Shown one piece after another: positions 17,492 through 26,929 of a DNA stretch of 64,000 nucleotides. This DNA comes from Thiobacillus denitrificans. GTDB taxonomy: Bacteria; Pseudomonadota; Gammaproteobacteria; Burkholderiales; Thiobacillaceae. The notes under the pieces were generated by a model. That model saw only the letters and a list, made by a program, of their open reading frames with translations. It had not been told where the DNA came from and searched no databases. The position numbers and the translations under genes are program-made. Position 1 is the first letter of the stretch. Each line of letters starts with the position of its first letter. The stretch lies in the NCBI GenBank assembly GCA_002424845.1, contig DILD01000028.1, positions 23,403-87,402 of the forward strand, given 5' to 3'.

Positions 17492-20044
17492 CTAGCTCAG
17501 CGCTTCGCGTATTTCGTCTTCCAATGCCTGTATGCCTTCGGGCGTTTGCATGGCATTCCCTTCAATCATAAAAGTGTCTTCGACCCGTTCTCCCAGGGTG
17601 TCGATTTTGGCCGCATAAACATACCTGTCATGCCGCATCAGGATTTCGGCTATCGCAAACAGCAGGCCGGCACGGTCAGCGCAGGTAATTGACAGAACGT
17701 GGCCGTGGCCTTGTGTATCAGGCTCCAGTCGGACTGTCGTAGGGTAGGGATGATGGCGCTGGTGGCGCGACAGGCGGCCGCGCGGCGCGTCCTGCATCGG
17801 GCGGGCCGGGTCGAGGTCACGTGCCAGCTCATGTTCCACGAAGCTCAGAAAATCGCGGTAATGAATGCCGCGATGGGCCAAGTCCATGACCTGATAGCTG
17901 TCGAGTGCGTACCCGTGCCGGGTGGTATGGATCTTGGCTTCGAGAATGGTGTACTGGATGCGGGCGAAGAATCCGCAGATACGGGCGAAGATGTCGGGCC
18001 GGTCAGGCGTGTAGACCAGAACCTGGATGCCATCGCCGGCCGGTGACAGGCGCGCACGCACAATCGCGTCCTGGCTGTTTGTGCGATGCCAGAGCATGCG
18101 CGCCTGCCAGGCCATGTCACGGGCATCGAAACGAATGAAGTAGCGGGTGTCAAGGTGCTGCCATAGCGCATCGGCCGCATCGGCAGGCAGGCCGTAAAGG
18201 GCAAGGTTGACACGCGCTTCGCTTTGTTTCGCGGCAATGTCGGCCAGCAAGTTGTCACCGCTCGTCAGCCGGGCATGGGTTGCATGGTAAAGGTCTTCCA
18301 GCAGCTTGCCTTTCCAGGCGTTCCAGACCTTGGGGCTGGTGCCCCGGATGTCGGCTACGGTCAGCAGGTACAGTGCCGCGAGGCGACGCGGGTCACCGGC
18401 TCGGGCAGCAAAGGAGGCGACCACATCAGGGTCGCTGATGTCTTCCTTTTGCGCCGTGCGGGACATCGCCAGGTGCATTCCGACCAGCCAGGCGACCAGG
18501 GCACTGTCCGTCTTGTCGAGTCCGTGTTGGTGGCAGAAGCGTTTCGCGTCCGCCATGCCCAGTTCGGAATGGTCTCCGCCGCGCCCCTTGGCGATATCGT
18601 GAAACAGTGCAGCCAGATAGAGTAATTCGGGCTTGTCGAATGCGGCGATCAGGCGGCTGGCGAGCGGGAATTCGTGGGCGAAGGCTGGCACGGTGAAGCG
18701 CCGCATGTTGCGCAGCACAGTGAGGATGTGCTCGTCCACCGTGTAGACATGGAACAGGTCGTGCTGCATTTGTCCGATGATTCGACCGAAAGCCGGAATG
18801 TACCGCCCGATCAGGCCGTAGCGGTGCATGGCGCGCATCGCCCGGGTTATGCCGGCCGGTTGGCGGAGCAGGGTCATGAACAGCGAGCGGTGTTCGGGTT
18901 TGGCCCGGAATGTTGCGTCGATGCGTGTGCAGCCGCGCCATAGCGCTCTCAACGTGGCCGGTTCGAATCCGGCAAGCTCCGGATGCTGGGCGTAGACAAT
19001 AAAAGCACGCAACAGGGCATCAGGTTTGTGCTCGAACAGTTCGGGTTCCCGGGCCTCAAGCAGGCTGGCGCGTACCTGAAAATCCGCATCGATCGGTTGG
19101 GGGGGCGCGTTGACGGGAAACAGGCGTACCCGTAACGACTGGATCAGGATATCGTTGGCGCGCTGAATCAGTTTGGCTGCACGGTAATAACCCTGCATGA
19201 GACGCTCGCCCGGGCGCTTGTGCGCAGTCGCTGTCAGTCCCAGGCGCTCGGCGAGTTCGGTCTGGTAGTCGAAGGCGAGGCGATCTTCGCGTCGTCGGGC
19301 CAGCAAATGCAACTGAATCCGGAGTGTGGCCAGCGAGCGTTCCGCGCGTGCAATACGGCGCGCTTCGGCCATGGTCAGCAGGCCGAAGCGGGCAAGGCCT
19401 CTCCAGCCGTCCGTGATGCCGCAAGCCTGAGCCAGCCAGTGGATGGTATGCAGATCGCGCAGGCCGCCGGGACTGTCTTTCAGGTTGGGTTCCAGCTTGT
19501 AGGCACTATCGTCGAAACGCGCATGACGCGCTTGCTGCTCGGCAAGCTTGCCGTCGAAAAAATGCTGGGCATCGAAGCGTGCGTGAAAACCCTGTCTGAA
19601 CTCGTCGAATAATTTTCCGGCGCCCCACACGAAGCGCGCTTCCAGCAGGTTGGTTTCCACCGTAATGTCGGCGTTGGCCTCGGTAATGCAGGCTTCAATG
19701 GTGCGCACGCTGTGACCGATTTCCAGGCCGATATCCCAGCAGGCTTGCACCCATTTTTCCAGTATGGCCTGCTGTTCGGGGGTGGGATCGTGCGGCAGTA
19801 GCAGCAATACATCAACATCCGAGCCGGGGAACAGTTCGCCGCGCCCGTATCCGCCAGCGGCAGCAAGGCAAAAGGTGGCTGGCAAGTTGAGCCGGGTTGA
19901 AATCTCGCCCAGCAGGCCATCAACCAGCGCGGCGTGGCGCGTCAGGTAGCGGGCGGCAGAGGGTTTTGCAAGATAGGCGGCGGCCAGCGCCGCACGGTTT
20001 GATTTAAGCCGCTCGCGAAGATCGGCGAACGGCGGGTTGCTCAC
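17492..20044 (-). CDS. glnD: [Protein-PII] uridylyltransferase / uridylyl-removing enzyme
   Basis: An 850-residue GlnD. The nucleotidyltransferase domain comes first (GGYGRGELFPGSDVDVLLL near residue 65). The HD hydrolase domain (ALFHDIAKGRGGDHSELG near residue 490) and two C-terminal ACT domains that sense glutamine follow. It uridylylates PII at the T-loop tyrosine under nitrogen limitation and removes UMP when glutamine is high. Its substrate GlnB is encoded at 42076. The start is GTG 20044, overlapping the map stop as GTGA, so it is coupled to map as in other proteobacteria. Confidence 0.97.
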   Translation of the reverse strand: MSNPPFADLRERLKSNRAALAAAYLAKPSAARYLTRHAALVDGLLGEISTRLNLPATFCLAAAGGYGRGELFPGSDVDVLLLLPHDPTPEQQAILEKWVQACWDIGLEIGHSVRTIEACITEANADITVETNLLEARFVWGAGKLFDEFRQGFHARFDAQHFFDGKLAEQQARHARFDDSAYKLEPNLKDSPGGLRDLHTIHWLAQACGITDGWRGLARFGLLTMAEARRIARAERSLATLRIQLHLLARRREDRLAFDYQTELAERLGLTATAHKRPGERLMQGYYRAAKLIQRANDILIQSLRVRLFPVNAPPQPIDADFQVRASLLEAREPELFEHKPDALLRAFIVYAQHPELAGFEPATLRALWRGCTRIDATFRAKPEHRSLFMTLLRQPAGITRAMRAMHRYGLIGRYIPAFGRIIGQMQHDLFHVYTVDEHILTVLRNMRRFTVPAFAHEFPLASRLIAAFDKPELLYLAALFHDIAKGRGGDHSELGMADAKRFCHQHGLDKTDSALVAWLVGMHLAMSRTAQKEDISDPDVVASFAARAGDPRRLAALYLLTVADIRGTSPKVWNAWKGKLLEDLYHATHARLTSGDNLLADIAAKQSEARVNLALYGLPADAADALWQHLDTRYFIRFDARDMAWQARMLWHRTNSQDAIVRARLSPAGDGIQVLVYTPDRPDIFARICGFFARIQYTILEAKIHTTRHGYALDSYQVMDLAHRGIHYRDFLSFVEHELARDLDPARPMQDAPRGRLSRHQRHHPYPTTVRLEPDTQGHGHVLSITCADRAGLLFAIAEILMRHDRYVYAAKIDTLGERVEDTFMIEGNAMQTPEGIQALEDEIREALS

Positions 20045-20850
20045 GCGGCGTGGCGGATGCGATCGGGGACGGCCGGCGTGCCGGTCGAAACCGTGAGCAC
20101 TTCGTAGCCGTTTTCAGTAACCAGCACCGTGTGTTCCCACTGTGCGGACAGGCTACGGTCCTTGGTGACGATGGTCCAACCGTCCGCCATCTGGCGGATG
20201 TCACGGCGGCCGGCGTTGATCATCGGCTCAATGGTGAACGTCATGCCCGGCTCCAGCACCAGACCGGTGCCCGCCTTGCCGTAATGCAAAACCTGTGGGT
20301 CTTCGTGAAAATTGAGGCCAATACCATGCCCGCAAAATTCACGCACCACGCTGTAGCCGTGGTTTTCGGCAAAACGCTGAATGGCGTGGCCAATGTCGCC
20401 CAGGCGGGCGCCCGGTTTGACATGGTCGATGCCGACCCACATTGCTTCGTAGGTCACCTGCATCAGGCGCTTGGCCTGGATCGAAGCCTCGCCTACCGAG
20501 AACATGCGGCTCGTGTCGCCGTGCCAGCCGTCCTTGATGACCGTGATGTCGAGGTTCACGATGTCGCCATTTTTCAGGACTTTGTCGCCAGGCACCCCGT
20601 GACAAACCTGGTTGTTGACCGAGGTGCAGATCGATTTGGGGTACGGCGTGTGACCGCCCGGCGCGTAGTTCAACGGAGCTGGAATGGTGGCTTGCACGTT
20701 CACCATGTAGTCGTGGCACAGACGATCGAGCTCGCCGGTGGTCACCCCGGGCTTGACGAAGGGAGTGATGTAGTCGAGCACTTCCGATGCAAGGCGTCCT
20801 GCAACGCGCATGCCCTCGATATCGGCGCCGGTTTTGATGGTGACAGTCAT
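20041..20850 (-). CDS. map: Methionine aminopeptidase type I
   Basis: A 269-residue metallo-aminopeptidase that removes the initiator Met. The pita-bread metal ligands are in the expected places: the NLDITVIKDGWHGDTSRMF region (two Asp), GHGIGLNFHEDPQ (His) and the later two Glu residues, including GMTFTIEPM. ATG 20850 (TVTIKTG...) matches the family start. A frame extension to 20880 exists but has no support. The gene is divergent from rpsB, a conserved arrangement, and overlaps glnD. Confidence 0.95.
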   Translation of the reverse strand: MTVTIKTGADIEGMRVAGRLASEVLDYITPFVKPGVTTGELDRLCHDYMVNVQATIPAPLNYAPGGHTPYPKSICTSVNNQVCHGVPGDKVLKNGDIVNLDITVIKDGWHGDTSRMFSVGEASIQAKRLMQVTYEAMWVGIDHVKPGARLGDIGHAIQRFAENHGYSVVREFCGHGIGLNFHEDPQVLHYGKAGTGLVLEPGMTFTIEPMINAGRRDIRQMADGWTIVTKDRSLSAQWEHTVLVTENGYEVLTVSTGTPAVPDRIRHAA

Positions 20851-20972
20851 GTAAAGCTGAGTTTGGGCATAAAGCGGCATTCTAGCGCGCCCGCCCGATG
20901 CCGCTAAACCCTTGTTGAAATGTGGCTAAACGGGCGGCATCTGCTGCGCCAGCCTGCGGCGGTGGCGTCGCC

Positions 20973-21001
20973 TTGAAATTAATGTCTTAAGGAATTAGAA
21001 T
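20973..21001 (+). promoter_or_regulatory. Sigma-70-type promoter of the rpsB operon
   Basis: TTGAAA at 20973-20978 and TAGAAT at 20996-21001 are spaced by exactly 17 bases. The following bases (TGCGGGC) form a GC-rich discriminator, a feature of stringently controlled ribosomal promoters. Transcription would start near 21008 and leave a leader of about 115 bases before rpsB. Confidence 0.7.
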
Positions 21002-21045
21002 TGCGGGCTGTCCGAAATGGTTCGGGCAAATTCGCACACCTGTCA

Positions 21046-21117
21046 TTAAAGGGTGGCAGCGCGTTAAAAACATGTGGCGCGCTGCTGCTGACGGGTGGAG
21101 GCTTAACCCTTTAGGAG
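21046..21117 (+). promoter_or_regulatory. Structured rpsB leader that can pair up to the ribosome site
   Basis: An inner 8-bp stem (GCAGCGCG 21056-21063 with CGCGCTGC 21078-21085) is enclosed by a 7-bp stem (TAAAGGG 21047-21053 with CCCTTTA 21107-21113). The outer right arm abuts and partly covers the Shine-Dalgarno AGGAG at 21113-21117. A similar logic of S2 autoregulation through the rpsB leader is known in gammaproteobacteria. Assignment here is inferred from structure and position. Confidence 0.5.
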
Positions 21118-21123
21118 ATTTAC

Positions 21124-21870
21124 ATGTCTATTACCATGCGTCAAATGCTGGAGGCCGGTGTCCATTTCGGTCACCAGACCCGCTTCTGGAACCCCAAGAT
21201 GGCCCCGTTCATTTTCGGTCATCGCAACAAGATTCATATCGTCAACCTGGAAAAGTCGCTGCCCCTGTTCCAGGAGGCGCAGAAATTCGTTCGCCAGCTC
21301 GCTTCCAACAAGGGTAACGTGCTGTTCGTCGGCACCAAGCGTGCTGCACGCGAGATCGTGCGCGAGGAAGCCGAGCGCGCCGGCATGCCTTACGTCGACA
21401 ACCGCTGGCTGGGCGGCATGCTGACCAACTTCAAGACGGTCAAGCAGTCGATCAAGCGGCTCAACGATCTGGAGGTTCAGCTGGCCGAGGCGGGTCGTCT
21501 GTCGAAGAAGGAAACCCTGACCGTGCAGCGCGAAGTCGACAAGCTGAACCGCAGCTTGGGTGGCATTCGCGAAATGGGTGGCCTGCCTGATGCGCTGTTC
21601 ATTATCGACGTCGGCTACCAGAAGGGCGCCGTGGTCGAGGCCAAGAAGCTGGGCATCCCGGTGATCGGCGTGGTCGACACCAACAACAGTCCGGAAGGCG
21701 TGGACTACATCATCCCCGGCAACGATGACTCGGCACGTGCGATTCGCCTGTATGCCCGCGGCATGGCCGATGCGGCACTGGAAGGCCGTGCCCAGGTCAT
21801 CAGCGAACTCGTCGGGGGCGAGGAGTTTGTTGAGGTCGAAGAGGAAGAGGCTGCGCCTGCTGCCGAGTAA
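21124..21870 (+). CDS. rpsB: 30S ribosomal protein S2
   Basis: A 248-residue S2 with typical segments: the N-terminal [26 protein letters not shown] start, [12 protein letters not shown] near residue 97, and the [25 protein letters not shown] region near residue 180. The C-terminus ends in an acidic tail. It is essential for translation initiation on the 30S subunit. A strong ribosome site (TAGGAG) lies 6 bases before the ATG. It heads the rpsB-tsf-pyrH-frr unit. Confidence 0.98.
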   Translation: MSITMRQMLEAGVHFGHQTRFWNPKMAPFIFGHRNKIHIVNLEKSLPLFQEAQKFVRQLASNKGNVLFVGTKRAAREIVREEAERAGMPYVDNRWLGGMLTNFKTVKQSIKRLNDLEVQLAEAGRLSKKETLTVQREVDKLNRSLGGIREMGGLPDALFIIDVGYQKGAVVEAKKLGIPVIGVVDTNNSPEGVDYIIPGNDDSARAIRLYARGMADAALEGRAQVISELVGGEEFVEVEEEEAAPAAE

Positions 21871-21888
21871 GCGCGACGCAAGCAATAT

Positions 21889-21943
21889 CGCCGGGACCGG
21901 GTCCCGGCGAGCGGATTTCGAGGAGGGGCGTCTGCCCCTCTTT
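21889..21943 (+). terminator. Double hairpin between rpsB and tsf (attenuator-like)
   Basis: Two stem-loops follow the rpsB stop. The first is a perfect 9-bp stem (CGCCGGGAC / GTCCCGGCG, 21889-21909). The second is a 7-bp stem (GAGGGGC 21923-21929 with GCCCCTC 21934-21940) followed by only three Ts. The weak T tract suggests partial termination or RNA processing, which would lower tsf relative to rpsB transcript. Confidence 0.55.
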
Positions 21944-21975
21944 CTGTATTGAAGAAACTGGATAGGAGTTACGAA

Positions 21976-22848
21976 ATGGCAGAAATCACTGCAGGCATGG
22001 TCAAGGAGCTGCGCGAGAAAACCGATGCGCCGATGATGGATTGCAAGAAGGCGCTTTCGGAAGCGGGCGGCGACATGCAGAAGGCGGAAGAAATCCTGCG
22101 CGTTCGCTTCGGCAACAAGGCCGCCAAGAGCGCCGGCCGCGTGGCGGCCGAAGGCGTGGTCACCATCGCCATCAGCAAGGATGGCAAGTCGGCTGCGATG
22201 GTTGAAGTCAACTGCGAAACCGACTTTGTCGCGAAGAACGACGATTTCCTGGCGCTGTCCAACGCGCTGGCCGAAATGGTGCTGAACCAGAAGCCGGCCG
22301 ATGTCGCCGCGCTGTCCGCGTTGCCCTACAGCGGCACGACGGTGGAAGCCTTCCGTACCGAACTGGTCGGCAAGATCGGCGAGAACATGTCGGTGCGTCG
22401 CTTTGTGCGCCTGGACGGCCAGGGCAAGTTCGCCAACTACATCCATAGCGGCAAGATCGGCGTGCTGGTCGATGTGACTGGCGACGAAGCGCTGGCACGC
22501 GACATCGCCATGCACATTGCCGCCTCCAAGCCGAAGTCGCTGGATGCGTCCGGCGTGGCACCGGAGCTCATTGACACGGAACGCCGTGTCGCGATCGAAA
22601 AGGCCAAGGAAGCCGGCAAACCGGAAGCCATGCTGGAAAAGATCGCCGAAGGCACGGTGCAGAAATTCCTCAAGGAGGTCACCCTGCTGTCGCAGCCCTT
22701 CGTCAAGGATGACAAGCAGACCGTCGAGCAGGTGCTGAAATCGAAGAGCTCGCAGTGCCACGGTTTCATGATGTACGTGGTGGGCGAGGGCATCGAGAAG
22801 AAAGTGACCGACTTCGCCGCCGAAGTGGCTGCAGCTTCCCAGGTCTGA
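21976..22848 (+). CDS. tsf: Elongation factor Ts
   Basis: A 290-residue EF-Ts, the GDP/GTP exchange factor for EF-Tu. The N-terminal UBA-like region reads [18 protein letters not shown], and the EF-Tu contact motif [10 protein letters not shown] lies near residue 82. ATG 21976 is preceded by AGGAG and gives the standard [13 protein letters not shown] start. Nine extra upstream codons in the frame are untranslated leader. It is 7 bases upstream of pyrH. Confidence 0.98.
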   Translation: MAEITAGMVKELREKTDAPMMDCKKALSEAGGDMQKAEEILRVRFGNKAAKSAGRVAAEGVVTIAISKDGKSAAMVEVNCETDFVAKNDDFLALSNALAEMVLNQKPADVAALSALPYSGTTVEAFRTELVGKIGENMSVRRFVRLDGQGKFANYIHSGKIGVLVDVTGDEALARDIAMHIAASKPKSLDASGVAPELIDTERRVAIEKAKEAGKPEAMLEKIAEGTVQKFLKEVTLLSQPFVKDDKQTVEQVLKSKSSQCHGFMMYVVGEGIEKKVTDFAAEVAAASQV

Positions 22849-22854
22849 TCCGGG

Positions 22855-23568
22855 ATGGCGCCGGTTCGACGCATCCTGCTGAAGCTCTCCGGCGAAGCCC
22901 TGATGGGGCCGGATGGCTTCGGCTATCACGCTGAAACCATGGCCGGCTTCGTTGGCCAGATTCGCGAGGTGGTGGCGCTGGACGTGCAGGTCGGCGTCGT
23001 GGTCGGCGGCGGCAACCTGTTTCGCGGCGCCACCGGCGCGCTGTCCGGGATGAATCGCGCCAGCGCCGACTCGATGGGCATGCTGGCCACCGTGATGAAT
23101 GCGCTGGCGCTGAAGGATGCGCTGCAGCAGGCGGGCGTCGATGCACGTGTGCAGACCGCGGTCCACATTGCCCATATCGGCGAGGATTTCGAGCGCGACG
23201 CGGCGGTACGGCATCTGGAAGCGGGGCGGGTGGTGATTTTTGGCGGAGGGACGGGCAATCCCTTCTTTACCACCGACACCGCAGCGGCCCTGCGTGCAGC
23301 GGAAATCGGTGCCGACCTGCTGCTGAAGGCGACCAAGGTCGATGGCGTCTACACCGCTGACCCGAAGCGGGATGCGAGTGCGCAGCGCTACGAGACGCTG
23401 AGTTTCGACGAGGCGATCGCCAAGAACCTTGGCGTGCTCGACACCGCCGCCTTCGCCCTGTGCCGCGAACAGAAATTGTCCCTGGTTGTGTTCAACGTTT
23501 TCAAGCCCGGTGCGCTGAAGCGCGTGGTAATGGGCGAGGACGAAGGCACGCGTGTAAGCAACCATTGA
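22855..23568 (+). CDS. pyrH: UMP kinase
   Basis: A 237-residue hexameric amino-acid-kinase-family UMP kinase. It phosphorylates UMP to UDP. Family motifs are [13 protein letters not shown] (N-terminal Lys), [10 protein letters not shown] near residue 45, [20 protein letters not shown] near residue 130, and [13 protein letters not shown] near residue 158. Length is typical. It lies between tsf and frr in the conserved order. Confidence 0.97.
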   Translation: MAPVRRILLKLSGEALMGPDGFGYHAETMAGFVGQIREVVALDVQVGVVVGGGNLFRGATGALSGMNRASADSMGMLATVMNALALKDALQQAGVDARVQTAVHIAHIGEDFERDAAVRHLEAGRVVIFGGGTGNPFFTTDTAAALRAAEIGADLLLKATKVDGVYTADPKRDASAQRYETLSFDEAIAKNLGVLDTAAFALCREQKLSLVVFNVFKPGALKRVVMGEDEGTRVSNH

Positions 23569-23577
23569 GGAGCTGAA

Positions 23578-24147
23578 ATGGCTGAAACCACCATCACCGA
23601 CATCAAGCAGTCTGCCGAGCAGAAAATGGGCAAGACGCTGGAAGCATTGAAAAACGATCTGGCCAAGGTGCGCACCGGGCGCGCCCACACTGGCATCCTC
23701 GACCATGTCACGGTCGATTACTACGGCAGCCCCACCGCGGTGCCCCAAGTGGCCAGCGTGTCGCTGGCCGACAGCCGTACGCTGAGCGTGCAGCCATACG
23801 AAAAAAGCATGGTCGCCAAGATCGAAAAAGCGATCCGCGATTCCGAACTCGGACTCAATCCGGCCTCGCATGGCGACATCATTCGCGTGCCGATGCCGGC
23901 GCTAACCGAAGAACGCCGCCGTGATCTCATCAAGGTGGTGCGCAACGAGGCAGAAGGCGCCCGTGTCGCCGTGCGCAACATTCGTCGAGACGCCAACGGC
24001 ACGCTTAAGGATATGGTCAAGGCCAAGACAGCAACCGAGGATGAAGAGCGTCGCACCCAGGAGTTTGTGCAGAAACTGACCGACAAATTCATCGGCGAAA
24101 TCGACAAGATGCTGGCTGAGAAAGAGAAAGACCTGCTCGCAGTCTGA
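23578..24147 (+). CDS. frr: Ribosome recycling factor
   Basis: A 189-residue RRF, which with EF-G splits post-termination ribosomes. The segment [21 protein letters not shown] near residue 30 and [28 protein letters not shown] near residue 110 are diagnostic. The ATG at 23578 follows GGAGCTGAA, a good ribosome site. It is a few residues longer at the N-terminus than the E. coli protein (185). Confidence 0.97.
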   Translation: MAETTITDIKQSAEQKMGKTLEALKNDLAKVRTGRAHTGILDHVTVDYYGSPTAVPQVASVSLADSRTLSVQPYEKSMVAKIEKAIRDSELGLNPASHGDIIRVPMPALTEERRRDLIKVVRNEAEGARVAVRNIRRDANGTLKDMVKAKTATEDEERRTQEFVQKLTDKFIGEIDKMLAEKEKDLLAV

Positions 24148-24171
24148 GCGAGTCCGGCGAGTCCACCCAGC

Positions 24172-24915
24172 GTGCCCACCCGCAAGAAACACGTGAATTT
24201 GGCAACCGATGTGCCGCAGCACATCGCCATTATCATGGATGGTAATGGCCGCTGGGCGAAGCGCCGGCTGATGCCGCGCGTGGCAGGGCATCGGAAAGGC
24301 GTCGAAGCGCTACGCGAGGTGATCCGCTGTTGTGCCGAGCGTGGTGTGTCACATCTGACCGTATTTGCATTTAGCTCGGAGAACTGGCGGCGTCCGCAGG
24401 AGGAAGTCACGCTGCTGATGGAACTGTTCCTGCGCGCGTTGGAGAATGAGGTTGCCAAGCTACACGAAAATGGCATCCGCTTCCGCGTCATCGGCGATTT
24501 GTCGGGCTTTTCCGAGCGCATCCAGGCCCTGATCCGCGATGCCGAAGCGCTCACGCGCAGCAATACCCGCCTCACCTTCACTGTGGCCGCCAATTACGGC
24601 GGGCGCTGGGATATCGTTCAGGCCGTGAGGAAGCTGATGGCTGCGGGCTTGACACCGGAAGACATGAACGAGGCCGTTTTGGCGCAGCAGCTCAGCATGG
24701 CCGAAGCACCCGAGCCGGATTTGTTTATTCGCACGGGCGGTGAGCAGCGGGTCAGTAATTTCCTCTTGTGGCAGCTTGCCTACACTGAGTTGTATTTCAC
24801 GGATACGCTGTGGCCCGATTTCGACGCGGCAGCGTTTGATGAGGCGATTGCGTCCTACCGTACCCGTGAACGTCGCTTCGGGCGAACCAGCGAACAGGTG
24901 CGACCCGCGTCGTGA
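24172..24915 (+). CDS. uppS: Undecaprenyl (di-trans,poly-cis-prenyl) diphosphate synthase
   Basis: A 247-residue cis-prenyltransferase that makes the C55 lipid carrier precursor for peptidoglycan and O-antigen. Motifs are [16 protein letters not shown] with the catalytic Asp (about residue 24), [13 protein letters not shown], and [23 protein letters not shown] near residue 183. The start is GTG 24172. It overlaps cdsA by four bases (GTGA). Confidence 0.96.
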   Translation: MPTRKKHVNLATDVPQHIAIIMDGNGRWAKRRLMPRVAGHRKGVEALREVIRCCAERGVSHLTVFAFSSENWRRPQEEVTLLMELFLRALENEVAKLHENGIRFRVIGDLSGFSERIQALIRDAEALTRSNTRLTFTVAANYGGRWDIVQAVRKLMAAGLTPEDMNEAVLAQQLSMAEAPEPDLFIRTGGEQRVSNFLLWQLAYTELYFTDTLWPDFDAAAFDEAIASYRTRERRFGRTSEQVRPAS

Positions 24916-25733
24916 CTGCTGCATTCATAACGCCCCTTGTCAGCAGGGTGCTTACAACCCTTGCTTTGCTGGCAGTGTTCATTCCGGCCGTATTATGGGC
25001 GCCGGCATGGCTGTGGGCGATCCTGATGGCGGGGGTGATCGGTGTATCCGCTTTCGAATGGGGACGACTGAGCAGCTTTCCTGTTCTTTCTTCGCGTATT
25101 TACGCGGTGTTGCTGGCGCTTGTTGCGTTGGGCTTGCCGTATGGGCTGGGTGAGGATTGGCCCTATATCCAGACAGGTCTGGTCGTGCTGGCCATTGCAT
25201 TCTGGCTGCTCGTCGCACCACTTTGGCTGCTTGGCCAGTGGCATGCCAGGCAAGTGTTTGTGCGTGCTGCGGTAGGCGTTGTGGTGCTCCTGCCGACCGG
25301 GGCTGCTTTGCTGTATCTGCATGCCCGTGGCCCCGGCGTGCTGCTGGCTGTGATGGCGGTTGTCTGGATCGCCGATACCGCAGCTTATTTTTCAGGACGC
25401 CACTTCGGACGCCACAGGCTCGCACCCGACATCAGTCCTGGAAAGACCTGGGAAGGCGTGGCGGGCGCTTTCGCGGCGCTCTCCCTGTATGCCGGCGTAT
25501 TGAGCTTCTGGACTGAGATTCCGTTAATGGGCTTGTTACTGGTGCTGTTCGGGCTGCTCTATCTGTCAGTGCTGGGTGATCTGTTCGAATCCTGGATCAA
25601 GCGGGTGTCTGGCATGAAGGACAGCGGTAACATGTTGCCCGGCCATGGCGGGGTGCTCGACCGTATCGATGCCCTGACCTCCACCCTGCCGATTGCCACC
25701 GGTATGCTGATGTGGCTGGAACGTTCCGTATGA
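24912..25733 (+). CDS. cdsA: Phosphatidate cytidylyltransferase
   Basis: A 273-residue polytopic inner-membrane enzyme making CDP-diacylglycerol from phosphatidate and CTP. About eight hydrophobic helices are visible. The C-terminal CDS signature ([18 protein letters not shown] followed by DRID) is intact, as is [12 protein letters not shown] in the middle. The GTG start overlaps the uppS stop. It supplies the precursor for phospholipids, including those used by the cardiolipin-synthase-like enzyme near 13 kb. Confidence 0.95.
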   Translation: MTAAFITPLVSRVLTTLALLAVFIPAVLWAPAWLWAILMAGVIGVSAFEWGRLSSFPVLSSRIYAVLLALVALGLPYGLGEDWPYIQTGLVVLAIAFWLLVAPLWLLGQWHARQVFVRAAVGVVVLLPTGAALLYLHARGPGVLLAVMAVVWIADTAAYFSGRHFGRHRLAPDISPGKTWEGVAGAFAALSLYAGVLSFWTEIPLMGLLLVLFGLLYLSVLGDLFESWIKRVSGMKDSGNMLPGHGGVLDRIDALTSTLPIATGMLMWLERSV

Positions 25734-25744
25734 AACCAGGCGGT

Positions 25745-26929
25745 ATGAAACTACGCATTCTTACCATTCTCGGCGCCACTGGCACCATCGGCGTAAACAC
25801 GCTTGATGTGGTGGCGCGCCATCCGGATCGCTTTAAGGTCTTTGCCTTGACGGGCGCCACCCAGGTGGAGCGCATGGTCGAGCAGTGCCGCACCCATCGG
25901 CCGCGTTTTGCCGTGATGAGCGAGCCAGCGGCAGCGGCCGCACTGCGCGCGCGGATTGCCGAAGAGAAGCTCGCGGTGACGGTGCTCGAAGGTGCCGCAG
26001 CCCTGACCGAGGTGGCCACCGCCCCCGAGGTGGACACCCTGATGGCAGCAATCGTCGGCGCTGCCGGCTTGCCTGCCACGCTGGCGGCAGCGCAGGCCGG
26101 CAAGCGCATCCTGCTCGCCAATAAGGAAACGCTGGTGGTCTCCGGACAGCTGTTCATGGATGCCATTGCTGCCAGCGGTGCCGAACTGCTGCCGATCGAT
26201 TCCGAGCACAATGCCATCTTTCAGGCCTTGCCACGCGACTTCAATGGTGATTTTCAGCAGGCCGGCGTGAGTTCGTTGTGGCTCACCGCATCCGGCGGAC
26301 CATTCCGCACCTTCTCGGCTGAAGCTATCGCTGTTGCCACGCCGGCGCAGGCAGTGGCGCATCCCAACTGGGTGATGGGAAAAAAGATTTCCGTCGACTC
26401 GGCGAGTCTGATGAACAAGGGACTCGAAGTGATCGAGGCGCGCTGGTTGTTCAACGCGCGTCCGGATCAGATCAAGGTGGTCGTGCACCCGCAGAGCATC
26501 GTCCACTCGATGGTCGAATATGCGGATGGATCGGTGATCGCGCAGATGGGTACACCCGATATGCGCACGCCGATCGCGTATGCGTTGGGCTTCCCCGAGC
26601 GTATCGATGCAGGCGTTCCGGCGTTGGAGCTGTTGGGCAGGCAGCTTACCTTCGAGGCTCCCGACACCGAACGCTTCCCTTGCCTGCAACTGGCATTCAA
26701 CGCACTTGCCGCCGGCGGTAATGCCGCAGCAGTGCTGAATGCCGCCAATGAAATCGCAGTGGCCCGCTTTCTCGATGGCGCGGTCCCGTTTGGCGCCATT
26801 GCCGCCAGCATTGCCCATACTTTGGACAAACTGGCTGGCGGCGCGGCCGATACGCTTGAGGATCTGCTCGAATCCGATCGCCAGGCACGCCGTGTGGCTG
26901 ATGCCTACCTTGGGGGCTTGCTTGCATGA
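25745..26929 (+). CDS. dxr: 1-deoxy-D-xylulose 5-phosphate reductoisomerase
   Basis: A 394-residue DXR, the committing enzyme of the MEP isoprenoid pathway, using NADPH. Visible motifs are the N-terminal LTILGATGTIGVNTLD, LANKETLVVSG near residue 120, the metal site IDSEHNAIFQ near residue 155, TASGGPFR near residue 185 and MGKKISVDSASLMNKGLEVIEA. ATG 25745 gives the usual start. ATG 25730, which overlaps the cdsA stop as ATGA, is an equally possible start adding five residues. It overlaps rseP by four bases. Confidence 0.96.
   Translation: MKLRILTILGATGTIGVNTLDVVARHPDRFKVFALTGATQVERMVEQCRTHRPRFAVMSEPAAAAALRARIAEEKLAVTVLEGAAALTEVATAPEVDTLMAAIVGAAGLPATLAAAQAGKRILLANKETLVVSGQLFMDAIAASGAELLPIDSEHNAIFQALPRDFNGDFQQAGVSSLWLTASGGPFRTFSAEAIAVATPAQAVAHPNWVMGKKISVDSASLMNKGLEVIEARWLFNARPDQIKVVVHPQSIVHSMVEYADGSVIAQMGTPDMRTPIAYALGFPERIDAGVPALELLGRQLTFEAPDTERFPCLQLAFNALAAGGNAAAVLNAANEIAVARFLDGAVPFGAIAASIAHTLDKLAGGAADTLEDLLESDRQARRVADAYLGGLLA

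Noticed and set aside
21103..23871. A 922-codon open frame on the minus strand opposite rpsB-tsf-pyrH-frr
   Set aside because: It is a shadow of GC-rich codon use. All four plus-strand genes are unmistakable, and the antisense translation has His/Gln/Arg-rich, non-protein-like composition with no family motif.
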